Under the pieces are notes generated by a model. It ran no database searches and was not told where the DNA came from. It saw only the letters and a program-made list of their open reading frames with translations. A program made the translations under genes and the position numbers. Shown piece by piece: positions 35,001 through 44,362 of a stretch of 64,000 nucleotides of DNA. The first letter of the stretch is position 1; every line of letters begins with the position of its first letter. Source of the DNA: Bifidobacterium pluvialisilvae (GTDB taxonomy: Bacteria > Actinomycetota > Actinomycetes > Actinomycetales > Bifidobacteriaceae); assembly GCF_019331695.1 (NCBI RefSeq), contig NZ_JAHBBI010000001.1:124001-188000 (forward strand), in the 5' to 3' direction.

Positions 35001-35342
35001 ACGTTGCGCGACTACATCACTCGCTATGCGAAACGCGAGAAAGACGAGCAAGTCGACAAACTGGTGGACCGACTCGGCGTAGACCGATCTCTCATCGAAG
35101 AGTTCATGCTGCGACTTATCAATGAAACGAACATCAACGAATTCGGACGATTTGACAAGCTGATGGCGAGCGTCGATCGCAACAAGGCGAGAGAATTCTT
35201 TGAACAAATTGAGCACCGGAAACTGCCGCCATTCAAGATCCCGATGCGTACACAACGTTTACTTAAGCGTTTTGTTCTTGAAGGAGGATTCGACATTGAC
35301 GAGAACAACGAATCATCGTCCGGCGATGTATCCGTGAGCTGA
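32079..35342 (+). CDS. hsdR: Type I restriction endonuclease subunit HsdR
   Basis: This 1087-aa motor-nuclease subunit would translocate and cut DNA unmethylated by HsdM-HsdS. The N-terminal nuclease has D143 and E157-x-K159 (IELKKSG). The SF2 motor has Walker A TTGSGKT (about 313-319) and D423-E-C-H426. The later motif [19 protein letters not shown] is typical of HsdR motor domain 2. A helical C-terminal region binds the methyltransferase. AAGGAG precedes the ATG. There is no damage, so restriction should be active. Confidence 0.95.
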   Translation: MIFDKESDFEESVISVLQQHGWKDGILRYPTEQQLLDNWKAILYRNNNDIDRLGQYPLTDGEMSQIIEQIETLRTPLALNSFVNGRTVSITRDNKDDKVHFGKEVSLYIYDRKEIAGGKSTYQIAQQPVYPAKNKMKHSRRGDLVLLINGMPLIHIELKKSGVPVSQATGQIEKYAHEGVFTGLFRLVQIFVAMNPDDAVYFANPGVDKFNPSYYFHWADFNNEPICGGRNPGKDEWKLFIGGTSGTAGLLSIPMAHQLIGFYTIADSADGCLKVLRSYQYIAANAISDIVRKTDWEQRPSIPGRPGGYVWHTTGSGKTMTSFKSAQLIADSHDADKVVFLMDRIELGTQSLKEYRSFADDEDDVQGTENTGVLRDRLASDDPKDTLIVTSIQKMSNVKPGEGGITQAELDRMATKRIVFIVDECHRSTFGDMLQDIRRSFPNALFFGFTGTPILDENQKKHSTTAMLFGNELHRYSIADGIRDHNVLGFDPTMVTTYKDSEIRLKVALDKAKAENIDEALADPAKTEVYEHYMDKNEVPMASMTDDSGNLVRGIEDELGRDQYGNDTPHPDMVVKDILEQFPVLSHGGKFHAMLATSSIPEAIDYYHRFKELAPELHVTALFDPNVDNSAGATVKGEALAEIMGDYNTMYGKDFGIVDWPFMKKDISSRLSHKRPYGNIDARRSERLDLLIVVDQMLTGFDSKWVNTLYLDKIIEYESIIQAFSRTNRLFGPDKPFGVIRYYRKPHTMRRNIERAVKLYSGDRPLELFVQKLPQNIKSMDARYREILDVFKETGKTGLSRLPESVEAKRKFAQEFVALNRFLEAAKVQGFNWATSEYRIDDSDPMDGGNDDISGIVRPQIDERTYLILAQRYKELFDGDDNGDTDNGDDGASEAPYELEGYLTEIDTGLIDTDYMNVNFVKWLKALKEDSLELAEMSAQLHRSFAVLSKDEQRLAELFLHDVERGDVTVEDGCTLRDYITRYAKREKDEQVDKLVDRLGVDRSLIEEFMLRLINETNINEFGRFDKLMASVDRNKAREFFEQIEHRKLPPFKIPMRTQRLLKRFVLEGGFDIDENNESSSGDVSVS

Positions 35343-35418
35343 TAAGCTGACATATGGTCTAAAACGTATGGAAGCCCGTTATTCCCAAGGGTTTCAACAT
35401 ATTCCAAGGAGAACATGC

Positions 35419-36897
<1,479 letters not shown>

Positions 36898-36915
36898 CCG
36901 CAGCCCATGTCGTCC

Positions 36916-36983
36916 GTCGTTCGCCGATTCCACCGCAACACGCCGAAGCCAGGCCCCTGTTCGCGGTGAAATCAGCGAACGAC
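36916..36983 (+). terminator. Long imperfect hairpin after argH
   Basis: GTCGTTCGCCGATT (36916-36929) pairs with AATCAGCGAACGAC (36970-36983) with one mismatch, and CACCGC/GCGGTG extends the stem inward. No T-tract follows. The likely role is termination of argH transcription. Confidence 0.55.
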
Positions 36984-37050
36984 GCAGGACAGCAGACCCG
37001 GCTCAACATGGCTCGACAAACGCTAATGTGATGTTGCTCATGGTTTGCCG

Positions 37051-37106
37051 CGTGTCCCGGTGTCGTTTCCGCCGAGGGTGAATCCCGGCTGATACACTGG
37101 GACACG
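37051..37106. promoter_or_regulatory. Inverted repeat upstream of ahpC
   Basis: CGTGTCCC (37051-37058) and GGGACACG (37099-37106) are perfect inverted 8-mers around 40 bp that include GATACACT, a possible -10 region. The site lies 59 bp before ahpC. It may be an operator for a peroxide or redox regulator; no regulator is encoded nearby. Confidence 0.35.
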
Positions 37107-37164
37107 GATAGCACAGGCGGCATCCCTTCCGGGGCCGCACCGTTGCAATAGGAAAGGAAATTGC

Positions 37165-37731
37165 ATGGGCAACTTCATCAACACCGAGCTCGAGGACTTC
37201 ACCGTCAACGCCTACCACGACGGCGAAATCGAGACCGTCTCCAAGCAGGACCTGCTGGGCCACTGGTCCGTCATCTTCTTCTACCCGGCCGACTTCACCT
37301 TCGTCTGCCCGACCGAGCTGGGCGACCTGGCCGACCACTACGACGAGTTCAAGGCCGCCGACGCCGAGGTCTACTCCGTCTCCGAAGACACCGAATTCGT
37401 GCACAAGGCCTGGGCCGAGGCCACCGACACCATCGCCAAGGTCAAGTACCCGATGCTTGCCGACCCGGCCGGCAAGCTCGCCCGCTTCTTCGGCGTGCTC
37501 GACGAGGAGGCCGGCCTGGCCTTCCGCGGCGTGTTCATCATCGACCCTGAAGGCAAGATCAAGTCCTACACCATCAACGACAACGGCATCGGCCGCAACG
37601 CCGAGGAGATTCTGCGCACGCTCGAAGCCGCCAAGTTCGTCCGCGAGCACGGCGACAAGGTGTGCCCGGCCAACTGGCACCCGGGTGAGGACACCATCGC
37701 CCCGAGCCTCGACCTCGTCGGCAAGATCTGA
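37165..37731 (+). CDS. ahpC: Alkyl hydroperoxide reductase AhpC (2-Cys peroxiredoxin)
   Basis: This 188-aa peroxiredoxin would reduce H2O2 and organic hydroperoxides. The peroxidatic cysteine is C48 in DFTFVCPTE and the resolving cysteine is C167 in DKVCPANW, both conserved in the AhpC/Prx1 class. GGAAAGGAAA precedes the ATG. Its reductant is very likely the flavoprotein encoded just downstream. A terminator between the two genes should keep AhpC more abundant than the reductase. For an anaerobe this is an important oxygen defence. Confidence 0.96.
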   Translation: MGNFINTELEDFTVNAYHDGEIETVSKQDLLGHWSVIFFYPADFTFVCPTELGDLADHYDEFKAADAEVYSVSEDTEFVHKAWAEATDTIAKVKYPMLADPAGKLARFFGVLDEEAGLAFRGVFIIDPEGKIKSYTINDNGIGRNAEEILRTLEAAKFVREHGDKVCPANWHPGEDTIAPSLDLVGKI

Positions 37732-37779
37732 TCGTCGCTGATCCCACATTCATCGACAATCCATAGGTTGTAATTTTCC

Positions 37780-37811
37780 AAGGCGCCCGAATCGCATTCG
37801 AGCGCCTTTTT
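37780..37811 (+). terminator. Rho-independent terminator between ahpC and the reductase gene
   Basis: AAGGCGC (37780-37786) pairs with GCGCCTT (37802-37808), the inner CGAAT/ATTCG also pairs, and a T-run ends at 37811. The next start codon is only 24 bp away, so partial read-through is likely. Confidence 0.85.
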
Positions 37812-37834
37812 CAGCAGTAAGGCAAGAACATCCC

Positions 37835-39583
37835 ATGACCAACGAACACATCTACGACGTCATCATCGTCGGCAGCGGTCCGGCCGGACTCTCCGCCGGC
37901 ATCTACGCCGGCCGCGCCACCATGGACACCCTCGTCATCGAAAAGGACCAGGTCGGCGGCCAGGTCACCACCACATCCGTCGTCGTCAACTATCCGGCCG
38001 TCAAGGAGATCGAAGGCACCGCGCTCATGAACCTCATGAAGCAGCAGGCCGAGGACTTCGGCGTCGAAATCGCCCATGACGACATCACCTCATACGAACT
38101 CGACGGCGACGTCAAGACGCTGCACGGTGCCAAGGCCGACTACAAGGCACGGGCCGTCATCATCGCATCCGGCGCACAGCCGCGCAAGCTCGGCATCCCC
38201 GGCGAACAGGAGCTGCGCGGCAGGGGAGTGGCCTACTGCTCCACCTGCGACGGAGAACTGTTCAGCGGCCTGCAGGTGTTCGTCGTCGGCGGCGGATTCG
38301 CGGCCGCCGAGGAAGCCGACTACCTCACCCGATACGCCCGCAAGGTCACCGTGCTCGTGCGTGGCTCGCAGTTCAGCTGCCCGCCGCTCACCGCCGCCCG
38401 CGCCCTCGACAACCCCAAGGTCGAAGTGCGCTACAACACCGAGGTCGAATCGCTCGCCGGCGACGACTACCTCACCGACGCCACGTTCGTCAACAACAAG
38501 ACCGGCGAGAAGACCCACTACCACGTGGAGGACGGCGACAACGTGTTCGGCATGTTCATCTACGTGGGCACCGAGCCGGAGACCACCGGACTCGACGTCC
38601 TCGCCAAGGACGACCGCGGCTACATCACCGTGGACTCCTGGCAGCGTACCAACGTGCCCGGCGTGTTCGCGGCCGGCGACGTCGTCTCCAAACCGCTGCG
38701 CCAGATCGTCACCGCGGCGGCCGACGGCGCCACCGCCGCCACCGGCGCCGAGGAATACGTGACCGCGCAGAAGAAGCGCCTCGGCATCCCCGTCGTATCC
38801 AAGCAGAAGGCAGCAGCCGCCACGTCCGCCGCCGGGAAGAAAACCGCAAAGGCCCCCGTGGGATCCGATGCCAAGCCGCAGGGCTCCGCCACCGTCGGCC
38901 AGACCAGCGCCATCGCCGACGCCCCGTCCGTGCCCCAGCACAAGGGCGTCTGGTTCAGCGCCGAGATGAAGCAGCAGCTCGCCGGCATCTTCAACCGCCT
39001 CACCGACGACGTCACCCTCCTCCAGGTCGACGACGGCGGCCAGCCGAGCATCGAACTCGCCAGCTTCGCCAAGGAATTCGCCTCCATGCACGCGCACCTG
39101 CACTACCGCGCCGTTACCGCCGGCTCCGACGAAGGCAAGGCCATCGTCGACAAGGCCGCCATCGTGCGTTACCCGGTCTTCGTGCTCCTCGACAAGGATG
39201 GCGCCTACACCGGCGTCAAGTTCAGCGGCATCCCCACCGGCCACGAGGTCAACTCGCTCGTGCTCGCCGTCTACAACATCGCAGGTCCCGGCCAGGCCGT
39301 CGACCCGCAGCTCGCCGAACGCATCAAGGCCCTGCCCGAGACGCACATCGAGATTGGCGTCTCGCTCACCTGCCACTTCTGTCCCGACGTGGTTGCCGCC
39401 TGCCAGCACATGGCCGCGATGAACCCGAACGTGACCGCCGAAATGATCGACCTCGGCCTGTTCCCCGAACTGCGCAAGGAACGCAAGATCATGAGCGTGC
39501 CCGCCACCACCATCAACGGCGGCGACATCCTCTTCGGCAGCCAGAGCCTCGAACAGCTCGTCGCCGCCTGCGAAGCCGCCTGA
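37835..39583 (+). CDS. Thioredoxin reductase fused to a C-terminal AhpF-type thioredoxin-fold domain
   Basis: This 582-aa flavoprotein probably passes electrons from NAD(P)H to AhpC. Residues 1 to about 310 are a thioredoxin reductase, with FAD motif IVGSGPAGLSAG and redox pair C135-S-T-C138. An Ala/Lys linker (about 315-355) leads to a domain like the tandem thioredoxin-fold N-terminus of E. coli AhpF, with the redox pair C513-H-F-C516 in LTCHFCPDVV. In AhpF that domain comes first; here it comes last, so the protein is a circularly rearranged AhpF. AAGGCAAG precedes the ATG. Its position after ahpC supports the partner assignment. A general thioredoxin reductase role is the alternative. Confidence 0.88.
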   Translation: MTNEHIYDVIIVGSGPAGLSAGIYAGRATMDTLVIEKDQVGGQVTTTSVVVNYPAVKEIEGTALMNLMKQQAEDFGVEIAHDDITSYELDGDVKTLHGAKADYKARAVIIASGAQPRKLGIPGEQELRGRGVAYCSTCDGELFSGLQVFVVGGGFAAAEEADYLTRYARKVTVLVRGSQFSCPPLTAARALDNPKVEVRYNTEVESLAGDDYLTDATFVNNKTGEKTHYHVEDGDNVFGMFIYVGTEPETTGLDVLAKDDRGYITVDSWQRTNVPGVFAAGDVVSKPLRQIVTAAADGATAATGAEEYVTAQKKRLGIPVVSKQKAAAATSAAGKKTAKAPVGSDAKPQGSATVGQTSAIADAPSVPQHKGVWFSAEMKQQLAGIFNRLTDDVTLLQVDDGGQPSIELASFAKEFASMHAHLHYRAVTAGSDEGKAIVDKAAIVRYPVFVLLDKDGAYTGVKFSGIPTGHEVNSLVLAVYNIAGPGQAVDPQLAERIKALPETHIEIGVSLTCHFCPDVVAACQHMAAMNPNVTAEMIDLGLFPELRKERKIMSVPATTINGGDILFGSQSLEQLVAACEAA

Positions 39584-39710
39584 CACTGCGAAACAGCGTG
39601 AATCATCCGCAGGGATGAGCCCGCACGGAAAACCCATCGTCTACAATCGGAATGTCGAAATACGATAAAAGATCAGACATTCCGATTGCGGACCCGGGAA
39701 GGGGCTAATC

Positions 39711-40247
39711 GTGCTGGCACGCCAGAGAATCCACGAACTCGTACACGAATACGGCCACGATGTGCTCGACCATGAGCGCATGCGCATCGAAAAGCACTGC
39801 TACCAGCATGGCGCAGTCACCACATTCGAGCATTCCGTACGCGTCGCCTGCCTCGCCGTCTACTTCGCCGACCGGCTGCACCTGTGGCGGTTCGTCGACC
39901 TGCGTTCGCTCGTGCGCGCCGCCCTCCTGCACGACTACTTCCTCTACGACTGGCATCATGACGACGGCGGCACACACCGGCTCCACGGCTTCACCCATCC
40001 ACGCCGCGCACTGACCAACGCCCTCGAGGACTTCGACCTCAACCCAGTGGAACGCGACTCCATCCTGCGCCACATGTTCCCGCTCACGCCGATCCCGCCG
40101 CGATACGTCGAAGGCTACCTCGTCACCATGGCCGACAAGATCAGCGCCACCCGCGAGACCTTCTCCATGGCGCGCTTCTCCAAGCCCGCACTCGCGCCGG
40201 TGCCCGAACGCCACGCCATCACCGACGGCAGGGGGAAGACCGCGTGA
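39711..40247 (+). CDS. HD-domain phosphohydrolase-like protein
   Basis: This 178-aa protein carries an HD-type metal site: H41 in TTFEHSVRVA, H74-D75 in ALLHDYFLYDWH and a later aspartate in TMADKISATR. Small HD proteins of this form are predicted phosphohydrolases of unknown substrate. The start is GTG 39711 with GGGAAGG upstream. The stop overlaps the next gene (GTGA), so it is co-translated with a CmpB-type membrane protein. The pairing suggests a shared but unknown function. Confidence 0.8.
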   Translation: MLARQRIHELVHEYGHDVLDHERMRIEKHCYQHGAVTTFEHSVRVACLAVYFADRLHLWRFVDLRSLVRAALLHDYFLYDWHHDDGGTHRLHGFTHPRRALTNALEDFDLNPVERDSILRHMFPLTPIPPRYVEGYLVTMADKISATRETFSMARFSKPALAPVPERHAITDGRGKTA

Positions 40248-41131
40248 CCGGCATCGCATTCCCCGACGCCGTACTCTACCTTGAGCGCCTGTTCCTCTGG
40301 GCCGTGCTCTACAGTTTCCTCGGCTGGGTGTACGAATCCATACTCGTCTCCATACAGGAACGCCGTCCCGTCAACCGTGGATTCCTCAACGGGCCGCTCT
40401 GCCCCATATACGGTGCGGGGGCCGCGCTCGCCATCGTCGTGCTCACGCCTATCAAGGATGTTCCTGCCGCGCCTGTCGTCATGTTCCTGCTCGGTGCCTT
40501 GGGCGCATCCGTGCTGGAATACGTGACCTCATGGACCATGGAGAAGATATTTCACGCCCGATGGTGGGATTACTCGCACTTCCGGTTCAACATCAACGGC
40601 CGGATCTGCCTCATCGGCGCCATCGTCTTCGGCGTGTTCGGCATCATCATCGTCGACGTCACCCAACCATGGGTCGAACATTGGACCGACATGATACCGA
40701 TGCCGGCGTTCCATATTCTCGTATGCGTGCTCGCTTTGGCCTGCCTCGTCGACTTCATCGTCACCGTCGTCGGCTTCAGCGGATTCCATGAGCGGCTTGG
40801 CGAATTCGCCCGCGTGCTGGAACGCGGCAGGGACAAGGTCGCCGACCGTCTCGACGATCTTGGCGGACTCGAGATGGGCGATGCGCTCAGACAGTACACC
40901 GATGCCGCGGCCGACCGCCTGCAGACGTATCGCTCCGCCGCCACCGGCAAGGTCCGTCGACTCTCCGAGAACCTGCCGAACGCGCCCGTGCCCGTCACCA
41001 GACTGTATGGCAGGCTGTTGGGGGCGTTGAACTACCAGCAGCGTCGTATGCTGCGTTCCTTCCCGCGCATGACGTCCACCGAATACGGCGACCTCATCCG
41101 GAAGCTGCGCGAAAAGCTGGTGCGCAGATAG
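40244..41131 (+). CDS. Putative ABC-transporter type IV (CmpB-like) membrane protein
   Basis: This 295-aa protein has about five hydrophobic segments in the first 190 residues. The first carries FLGWVYESILVSI and then FLNGPLCPIYGAG, the signature of the ABC_trans_CmpB family (PF06541). The cytoplasmic C-terminal 110 residues are charged. The family name implies transport but no substrate is established. It overlaps the HD-domain gene by 4 bp and is followed by a cluster of dispersed repeats rather than a clear terminator. Confidence 0.8.
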   Translation: MTGIAFPDAVLYLERLFLWAVLYSFLGWVYESILVSIQERRPVNRGFLNGPLCPIYGAGAALAIVVLTPIKDVPAAPVVMFLLGALGASVLEYVTSWTMEKIFHARWWDYSHFRFNINGRICLIGAIVFGVFGIIIVDVTQPWVEHWTDMIPMPAFHILVCVLALACLVDFIVTVVGFSGFHERLGEFARVLERGRDKVADRLDDLGGLEMGDALRQYTDAAADRLQTYRSAATGKVRRLSENLPNAPVPVTRLYGRLLGALNYQQRRMLRSFPRMTSTEYGDLIRKLREKLVRR

Positions 41132-41161
41132 GGGCGTTAGTGGCGTTTTATAAGATCCTTT

Positions 41162-41307
41162 AAAGATCCTTCGACTCGCTACGCTCGCTCAGGATGACGG
41201 TGACAGCCGTTGCGCTCGCTCAGGATGACAGTAAAGAGCCCTCGCTCAGGATGACATGGTCTTTGTCATCCTGAGCGGAGGCCGTAGGCCGGAGTCGAAG
41301 GATCTTT
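41162..41307. repeat. Dispersed palindromic repeat, unit 1
   Basis: Outer arms AAAGATCCTTCGACTC (41162-41177) and its complement (41292-41307) enclose several copies of CGCTCAGGATGACA and a perfect 14-bp hairpin (41243-41256 with 41264-41277, 7-nt loop). Unit 2 is a shorter relative. Confidence 0.9.
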
Positions 41308-41343
41308 GCATTGTCTGGTGGCCGTGGATTGTTTCGGCCCTAG

Positions 41344-41395
41344 TCTCTCCCTCCGTCACGCCTGCGGCGTGCCACCTCCCTCGTCAGAGGGAGGT
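41344..41395. repeat. CTCCCTC-type structured repeat, copy 1
   Basis: TCTCTCCCTCCGTCA is followed by hairpin CACGCC-TGC-GGCGTG (41357-41371) and hairpin ACCTCCCTC-GTCA-GAGGGAGGT (41374-41395). A second copy at 44754-44802 keeps the flanks and the folds but changes the stem bases. Confidence 0.85.
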
Positions 41396-41400
41396 ATTTG

Positions 41401-41512
41401 AAAGAGATCCTTCGACTCGCTTCGCTCGCTCAGGATGACAGTAAAGGGGTCTCGCTCAGGATGACATGGTCTTTGTCATCCTGAGCGTAGGCCGTAGTCG
41501 AAGGATCTCTTT
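41401..41512. repeat. Dispersed palindromic repeat, unit 2
   Basis: Perfect 17-bp outer arms at 41401-41417 and 41496-41512 (AAAGAGATCCTTCGACT) enclose the same inner hairpin as unit 1 (41453-41466 with 41474-41487). It abuts the 3' end of thiG. Confidence 0.9.
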
Positions 41513-41529
41513 GAACCTTCTGCCAGCTG

Positions 41530-42396
41530 TCAGTGGAGATAGCCGGTGGTGGGGCTGGAGGGGACGGCGTGGCCCTCCGTCACCTTGCCGAGACCGGACA
41601 GATACGCGGCGCGGCCGGCGGCGATCGCGTCCTTGAACGCCTTCGCCATCAGCGGGATGTTGCCGGCACTCGCCACGGCAGTGTAGGCCATCACCGCGTC
41701 CGCGCCCATCTCCATAGCCTCGCACGCCTGGCTCGGCCGGCCGATGCCCGCGTCGATGATGACCGGCACGTTCGCGTTCGCGATGATGATCTGGATGAAG
41801 TCGCGCATGCGCAGACCCATGTTCGAGCCGATCAGCGAACCGAGCGGCATCACCGCCGCGGCGCCCGCCTCCTCGAGCTGCCGTGCGGCGATGGGATCGG
41901 GGAACATGTACGGCATGACCACGAAGCCCTCCTTCGCCAGCATCTCGGTGGCGCGGATCGTCTCCGCGTTGTCGGGCAGCAGGTATTTCGTCTCATGTTC
42001 GATCTCGACCTTCACGAAATCGGTCTGGCACACCTCGCGGGCCAGACGGGCGATACGTACCGCCTCTTCGGCGTTGCGCGCGCCCGACGTGTTAGGCAAC
42101 AGCGTGATGCCTTTGGGGATGTAGTCGAGCACGCTGTTCTCCGTGGTCTGCGCGCGACGCAGCGCCATCGTCACGATCTGCGTGCCCGCGTGCTCCACTG
42201 TGGCCTTGATGAGGTTGAGGTCGTAGCGGCCGGACCCCAGGATGAACCGGGACTCGAACTCGTGGCCGCCAAGATTCAGCGGCGTGTCGGTGACGTTCGG
42301 CATCGGGGCGGCCGTGCCCACGGGGTTCGTGACCGCCGGCTGCGGCGGCAGGGGAGTGTTGGCGACGGATTCTTCGGTGACGGGATTGGGAATCAT
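41530..42396 (-). CDS. thiG: Thiazole synthase
   Basis: This 288-aa TIM-barrel enzyme would form the thiazole phosphate of thiamine from deoxyxylulose phosphate, ThiS thiocarboxylate and an imine. K129 in [12 protein letters not shown] is the likely Schiff-base lysine. [12 protein letters not shown] and [22 protein letters not shown] are the phosphate-binding motifs. About 38 N-terminal residues before [19 protein letters not shown] are Pro/Thr-rich and unusual; no later start is better. AAGGAG precedes the ATG. It follows thiS by 72 bp and shares its TPP-controlled leader. Confidence 0.93.
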   Translation of the reverse strand: MIPNPVTEESVANTPLPPQPAVTNPVGTAAPMPNVTDTPLNLGGHEFESRFILGSGRYDLNLIKATVEHAGTQIVTMALRRAQTTENSVLDYIPKGITLLPNTSGARNAEEAVRIARLAREVCQTDFVKVEIEHETKYLLPDNAETIRATEMLAKEGFVVMPYMFPDPIAARQLEEAGAAAVMPLGSLIGSNMGLRMRDFIQIIIANANVPVIIDAGIGRPSQACEAMEMGADAVMAYTAVASAGNIPLMAKAFKDAIAAGRAAYLSGLGKVTEGHAVPSSPTTGYLH

Positions 42397-42468
42397 GATG
42401 TGCTCCTTAAATTTGCGGTATCGATGGAAGTCGCCGCATCGACGCGACGACGACGGTGATGTGGCGGC

Positions 42469-42663
42469 TCAGCCGCCCTGGACGAACTGCACGATCTCCA
42501 TGACGGCCTGATCGTCGAGCATGGCCTCCTCTCGTTTGCCACGCGGCACGATGGCGCCGTTGAGTTCCACCGCCACGCGTTCGGGGCGGTATCCGTGCTC
42601 GGTGAGATAGTCGGCAACACTCATCGGCCGCTCCAACGTGACCTGTTCGCCATTGACCTGCAT
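42469..42663 (-). CDS. thiS: Thiamine sulfur-carrier protein ThiS
   Basis: This small beta-grasp protein of 64 aa ends in the essential Gly-Gly (VQFVQGG) that ThiF adenylates and that then carries sulfur as a thiocarboxylate to ThiG. The conserved VAVELNGAIVPR is present. I chose ATG 42663 (MQVNGEQVTLER) because GGAGGA lies just upstream; a longer frame from 42693 would begin inside the terminator. A TPP riboswitch and terminator precede it. Confidence 0.93.
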   Translation of the reverse strand: MQVNGEQVTLERPMSVADYLTEHGYRPERVAVELNGAIVPRGKREEAMLDDQAVMEIVQFVQGG

Positions 42664-42679
42664 ACATCCTCCAACTATG

Positions 42680-42725
42680 AAAAAAGGGCGCACGAAAGCA
42701 AGCCGTACCCGTGGTGGTGCGCCCC
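42680..42725 (-). terminator. Riboswitch-controlled terminator before thiS
   Basis: On the minus strand GGGGCGCAC (42725-42717) pairs with GTGCGCCC (42693-42686), followed by six T residues (42685-42680). The T-run ends about 10 bp before the thiS Shine-Dalgarno sequence. It is the expression platform of the upstream TPP aptamer. Confidence 0.85.
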
Positions 42726-42841
42726 TTCATGAACCCAATCATTCTGTATTCGGTTATCGGGGGAGCCCGCAGAACATGTGGGAAACCCATTGCGCAGATA
42801 ACGACCGTCGTCAATCACCACCGATGACGACCTCATCGACG

Positions 42842-42938
42842 ACGATTCCTTACGGCGGCATGATCCGCGTCAAGTTCCCCGGTCGAAGCGACGGGCGTAT
42901 GCGCGTCACTTCCTCTCAGCCATCCGGCTCCCGTTCGT
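42842..42938 (-). ncRNA. TPP riboswitch aptamer (THI element)
   Basis: The minus-strand sequence contains the conserved THI-box blocks in order: ACGGGAGCC, GGCTGAGAGG, ACCGGGGAACTTGA, CGGATCATGCCGCCGTAAGGA. The CTGAGAGG loop binds the pyrimidine end of TPP and the GATCATGCCG region completes the pyrophosphate sensor. A strong terminator lies about 120 bp downstream and before thiS, so high TPP should stop transcription of thiSG. Confidence 0.92.
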
Positions 42939-43065
42939 CGTTTCCAGCGTACCTGCCCGCCCAGACCGGGGGACGGCGTCGCGGCGCCGGTGGCGGGCAT
43001 GTGCGAAGATGGAGCCAAGTCGGCGTGATAACGGCATCACGCCACGGATACCGAAGGGAACCATC

Positions 43066-43389
43066 ATGATCGTCACCACCACGCCCACCGTCGAGGGCTA
43101 CACCATCACCGGCTACTACGGCATCGTGTTCGGCGAGGTCGTCTCCGGAGTCAACCTCATCAAGGACCTCGGCGCCGGACTGCGCAACGTGTTCGGCGGC
43201 CGCAGCCAGGGCTACGAGGAGGAGCTCGTCCAGGCGCGCGAGGGCGCGATCGCCGAGATGCAGGAGCGTGCCGCCGCCATGGGCGCGCACGCCGTCGTCG
43301 GCGTGGACATCGACTACGAGGTGCTGGGCGAGGGCAACATGCTCATGGTCACCGCGTCCGGCACCGCCGTGCAGCTCGCCAAGGCATGA
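43066..43389 (+). CDS. YbjQ/UPF0145 family protein
   Basis: This protein of 107 aa has the typical YbjQ pattern: [22 protein letters not shown], then a helix rich in charged residues ([19 protein letters not shown]), then [16 protein letters not shown] and [11 protein letters not shown]. Family members form pentamers and are often labelled heavy-metal-binding, without firm functional proof. ATG 43066 with GAAGGG upstream starts exactly at the domain; the frame is open upstream but lacks a better start. It lies between the TPP-controlled thiSG and a ThiF-like gene, which may be coincidental. Confidence 0.85.
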   Translation: MIVTTTPTVEGYTITGYYGIVFGEVVSGVNLIKDLGAGLRNVFGGRSQGYEEELVQAREGAIAEMQERAAAMGAHAVVGVDIDYEVLGEGNMLMVTASGTAVQLAKA

Positions 43390-43460
43390 CGCCTCCGGCG
43401 TCCGTCCAGCCTTGAACCCAAGATGATGAACGATTGACTTGGCCAGGGAAGGACGGCACC

Positions 43461-44309
43461 ATGACCGAACCGCAACGGACGACATCGGCGAAGCGCCGCG
43501 TCACGCTCTCCGACGATCAGCTGGAACGTTACGCGCGGCATCTGATCCTCAAGGGGGTCGGCGTGCGCGGGCAGAAGCGCCTGCTCGCATCGAAGGTGCT
43601 CATCGTCGGCGCCGGCGGTCTCGGTTCGCCGGTCGCGCTGTATCTCGCCGCGGCCGGCGTCGGCACCATAGGCATCGTCGACGACGATGTGGTGGACGTG
43701 AGCAACCTGCAACGCCAGATCATCCACGATGACGACCACGTCGGCATGCCGAAGGCCGAATCCGCGAAGCTGGGCATCGAACGGCTCAACCCCGACGTGA
43801 CGGTGAACGTATACCGGACGATGTTCACGGCCGACAACGCGGCCGACATCATCGACGGCTACGACCTCGTGATCGACGCCACGGATAATTTCGCCGCCAA
43901 GTTCCTCATCAACGACGCCTGCGTGCTGGCCGGCAAGCCGTTCGTCCACGGCGGCGTGGTGCGTTTCTCCGGACAGCTCATGGACTACGTGCCCGGCGAA
44001 GGCCCCTGCTACCGCTGCATCTTCCGCGAGATGCCGGCGGCCGGCGAAGTGCCCACCTGCCGCGAGGCCGGCGTGCTCGGCGCGGCGGTCGGCGTCATCG
44101 GCAGCCTGCAGGCGGTGGAGGCCGTCAAAATGATCACCGGGGCGGGCGAACTGCTCACGGCGCGCATGCTCACCGTGGACCTGCTCACCATGAACATCCG
44201 CAGGGTGCCGCTGCCCGAGCGCGAGCCCGACTGCCCGGTATGCGGCGACCATCCCACGATCACCACGCTCGACCCGGACAACTACATCCAACCGGCATGC
44301 GCGGTCTGA
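43461..44309 (+). CDS. ThiF/MoeB-family sulfur-carrier adenylyltransferase
   Basis: This 282-aa E1-like enzyme would adenylate the C-terminal glycine of a sulfur carrier such as ThiS. The nucleotide-binding VLIVGAGGLGSPVALYLAAAGVG, the Mg/ATP residues in IVDDDVVDVSNLQRQ, the zinc ligands CYRC and CPVC and the PTCREAGVLGA loop are all present. ATG 43461 has GGAAGGA upstream. The thiSG genes face away on the other side of the ybjQ-like gene, and a rhodanese follows, so a thiazole sulfur-transfer role is likely. MoeB activity for molybdopterin is the alternative; no molybdopterin gene is nearby. Confidence 0.88.
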   Translation: MTEPQRTTSAKRRVTLSDDQLERYARHLILKGVGVRGQKRLLASKVLIVGAGGLGSPVALYLAAAGVGTIGIVDDDVVDVSNLQRQIIHDDDHVGMPKAESAKLGIERLNPDVTVNVYRTMFTADNAADIIDGYDLVIDATDNFAAKFLINDACVLAGKPFVHGGVVRFSGQLMDYVPGEGPCYRCIFREMPAAGEVPTCREAGVLGAAVGVIGSLQAVEAVKMITGAGELLTARMLTVDLLTMNIRRVPLPEREPDCPVCGDHPTITTLDPDNYIQPACAV

Positions 44310-44362
44310 ACCGGCTTGCCCGAGACGCATGGAAACCAAGGACACGATGAGAGGAAGACGAT

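Larger units (their letters stand above)
41132..41529. other. Gene-free spacer filled with palindromic repeats
   Basis: This 398-bp stretch between a plus-strand membrane-protein gene and minus-strand thiG is almost wholly composed of three repeat units (41162-41307, 41344-41395, 41401-41512). No protein-coding frame is credible. The hairpins may serve as convergent terminators. Confidence 0.85.
42664..43065. other. Divergent intergenic region of thiSG and the ybjQ-like gene
   Basis: This 402-bp spacer has no credible protein gene. On the minus strand it holds the thiSG leader (aptamer 42842-42938, terminator 42680-42725). The remainder, about 42939-43065, should contain both divergent promoters, but no clear box pair stands out. 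Confidence 0.7.

Noticed and set aside
36898-37164. tRNA or small RNA gene between argH and ahpC
   Set aside because: The paired segments form one long hairpin and a second inverted repeat, not a cloverleaf; no TTCGA loop with matching acceptor ends was found.
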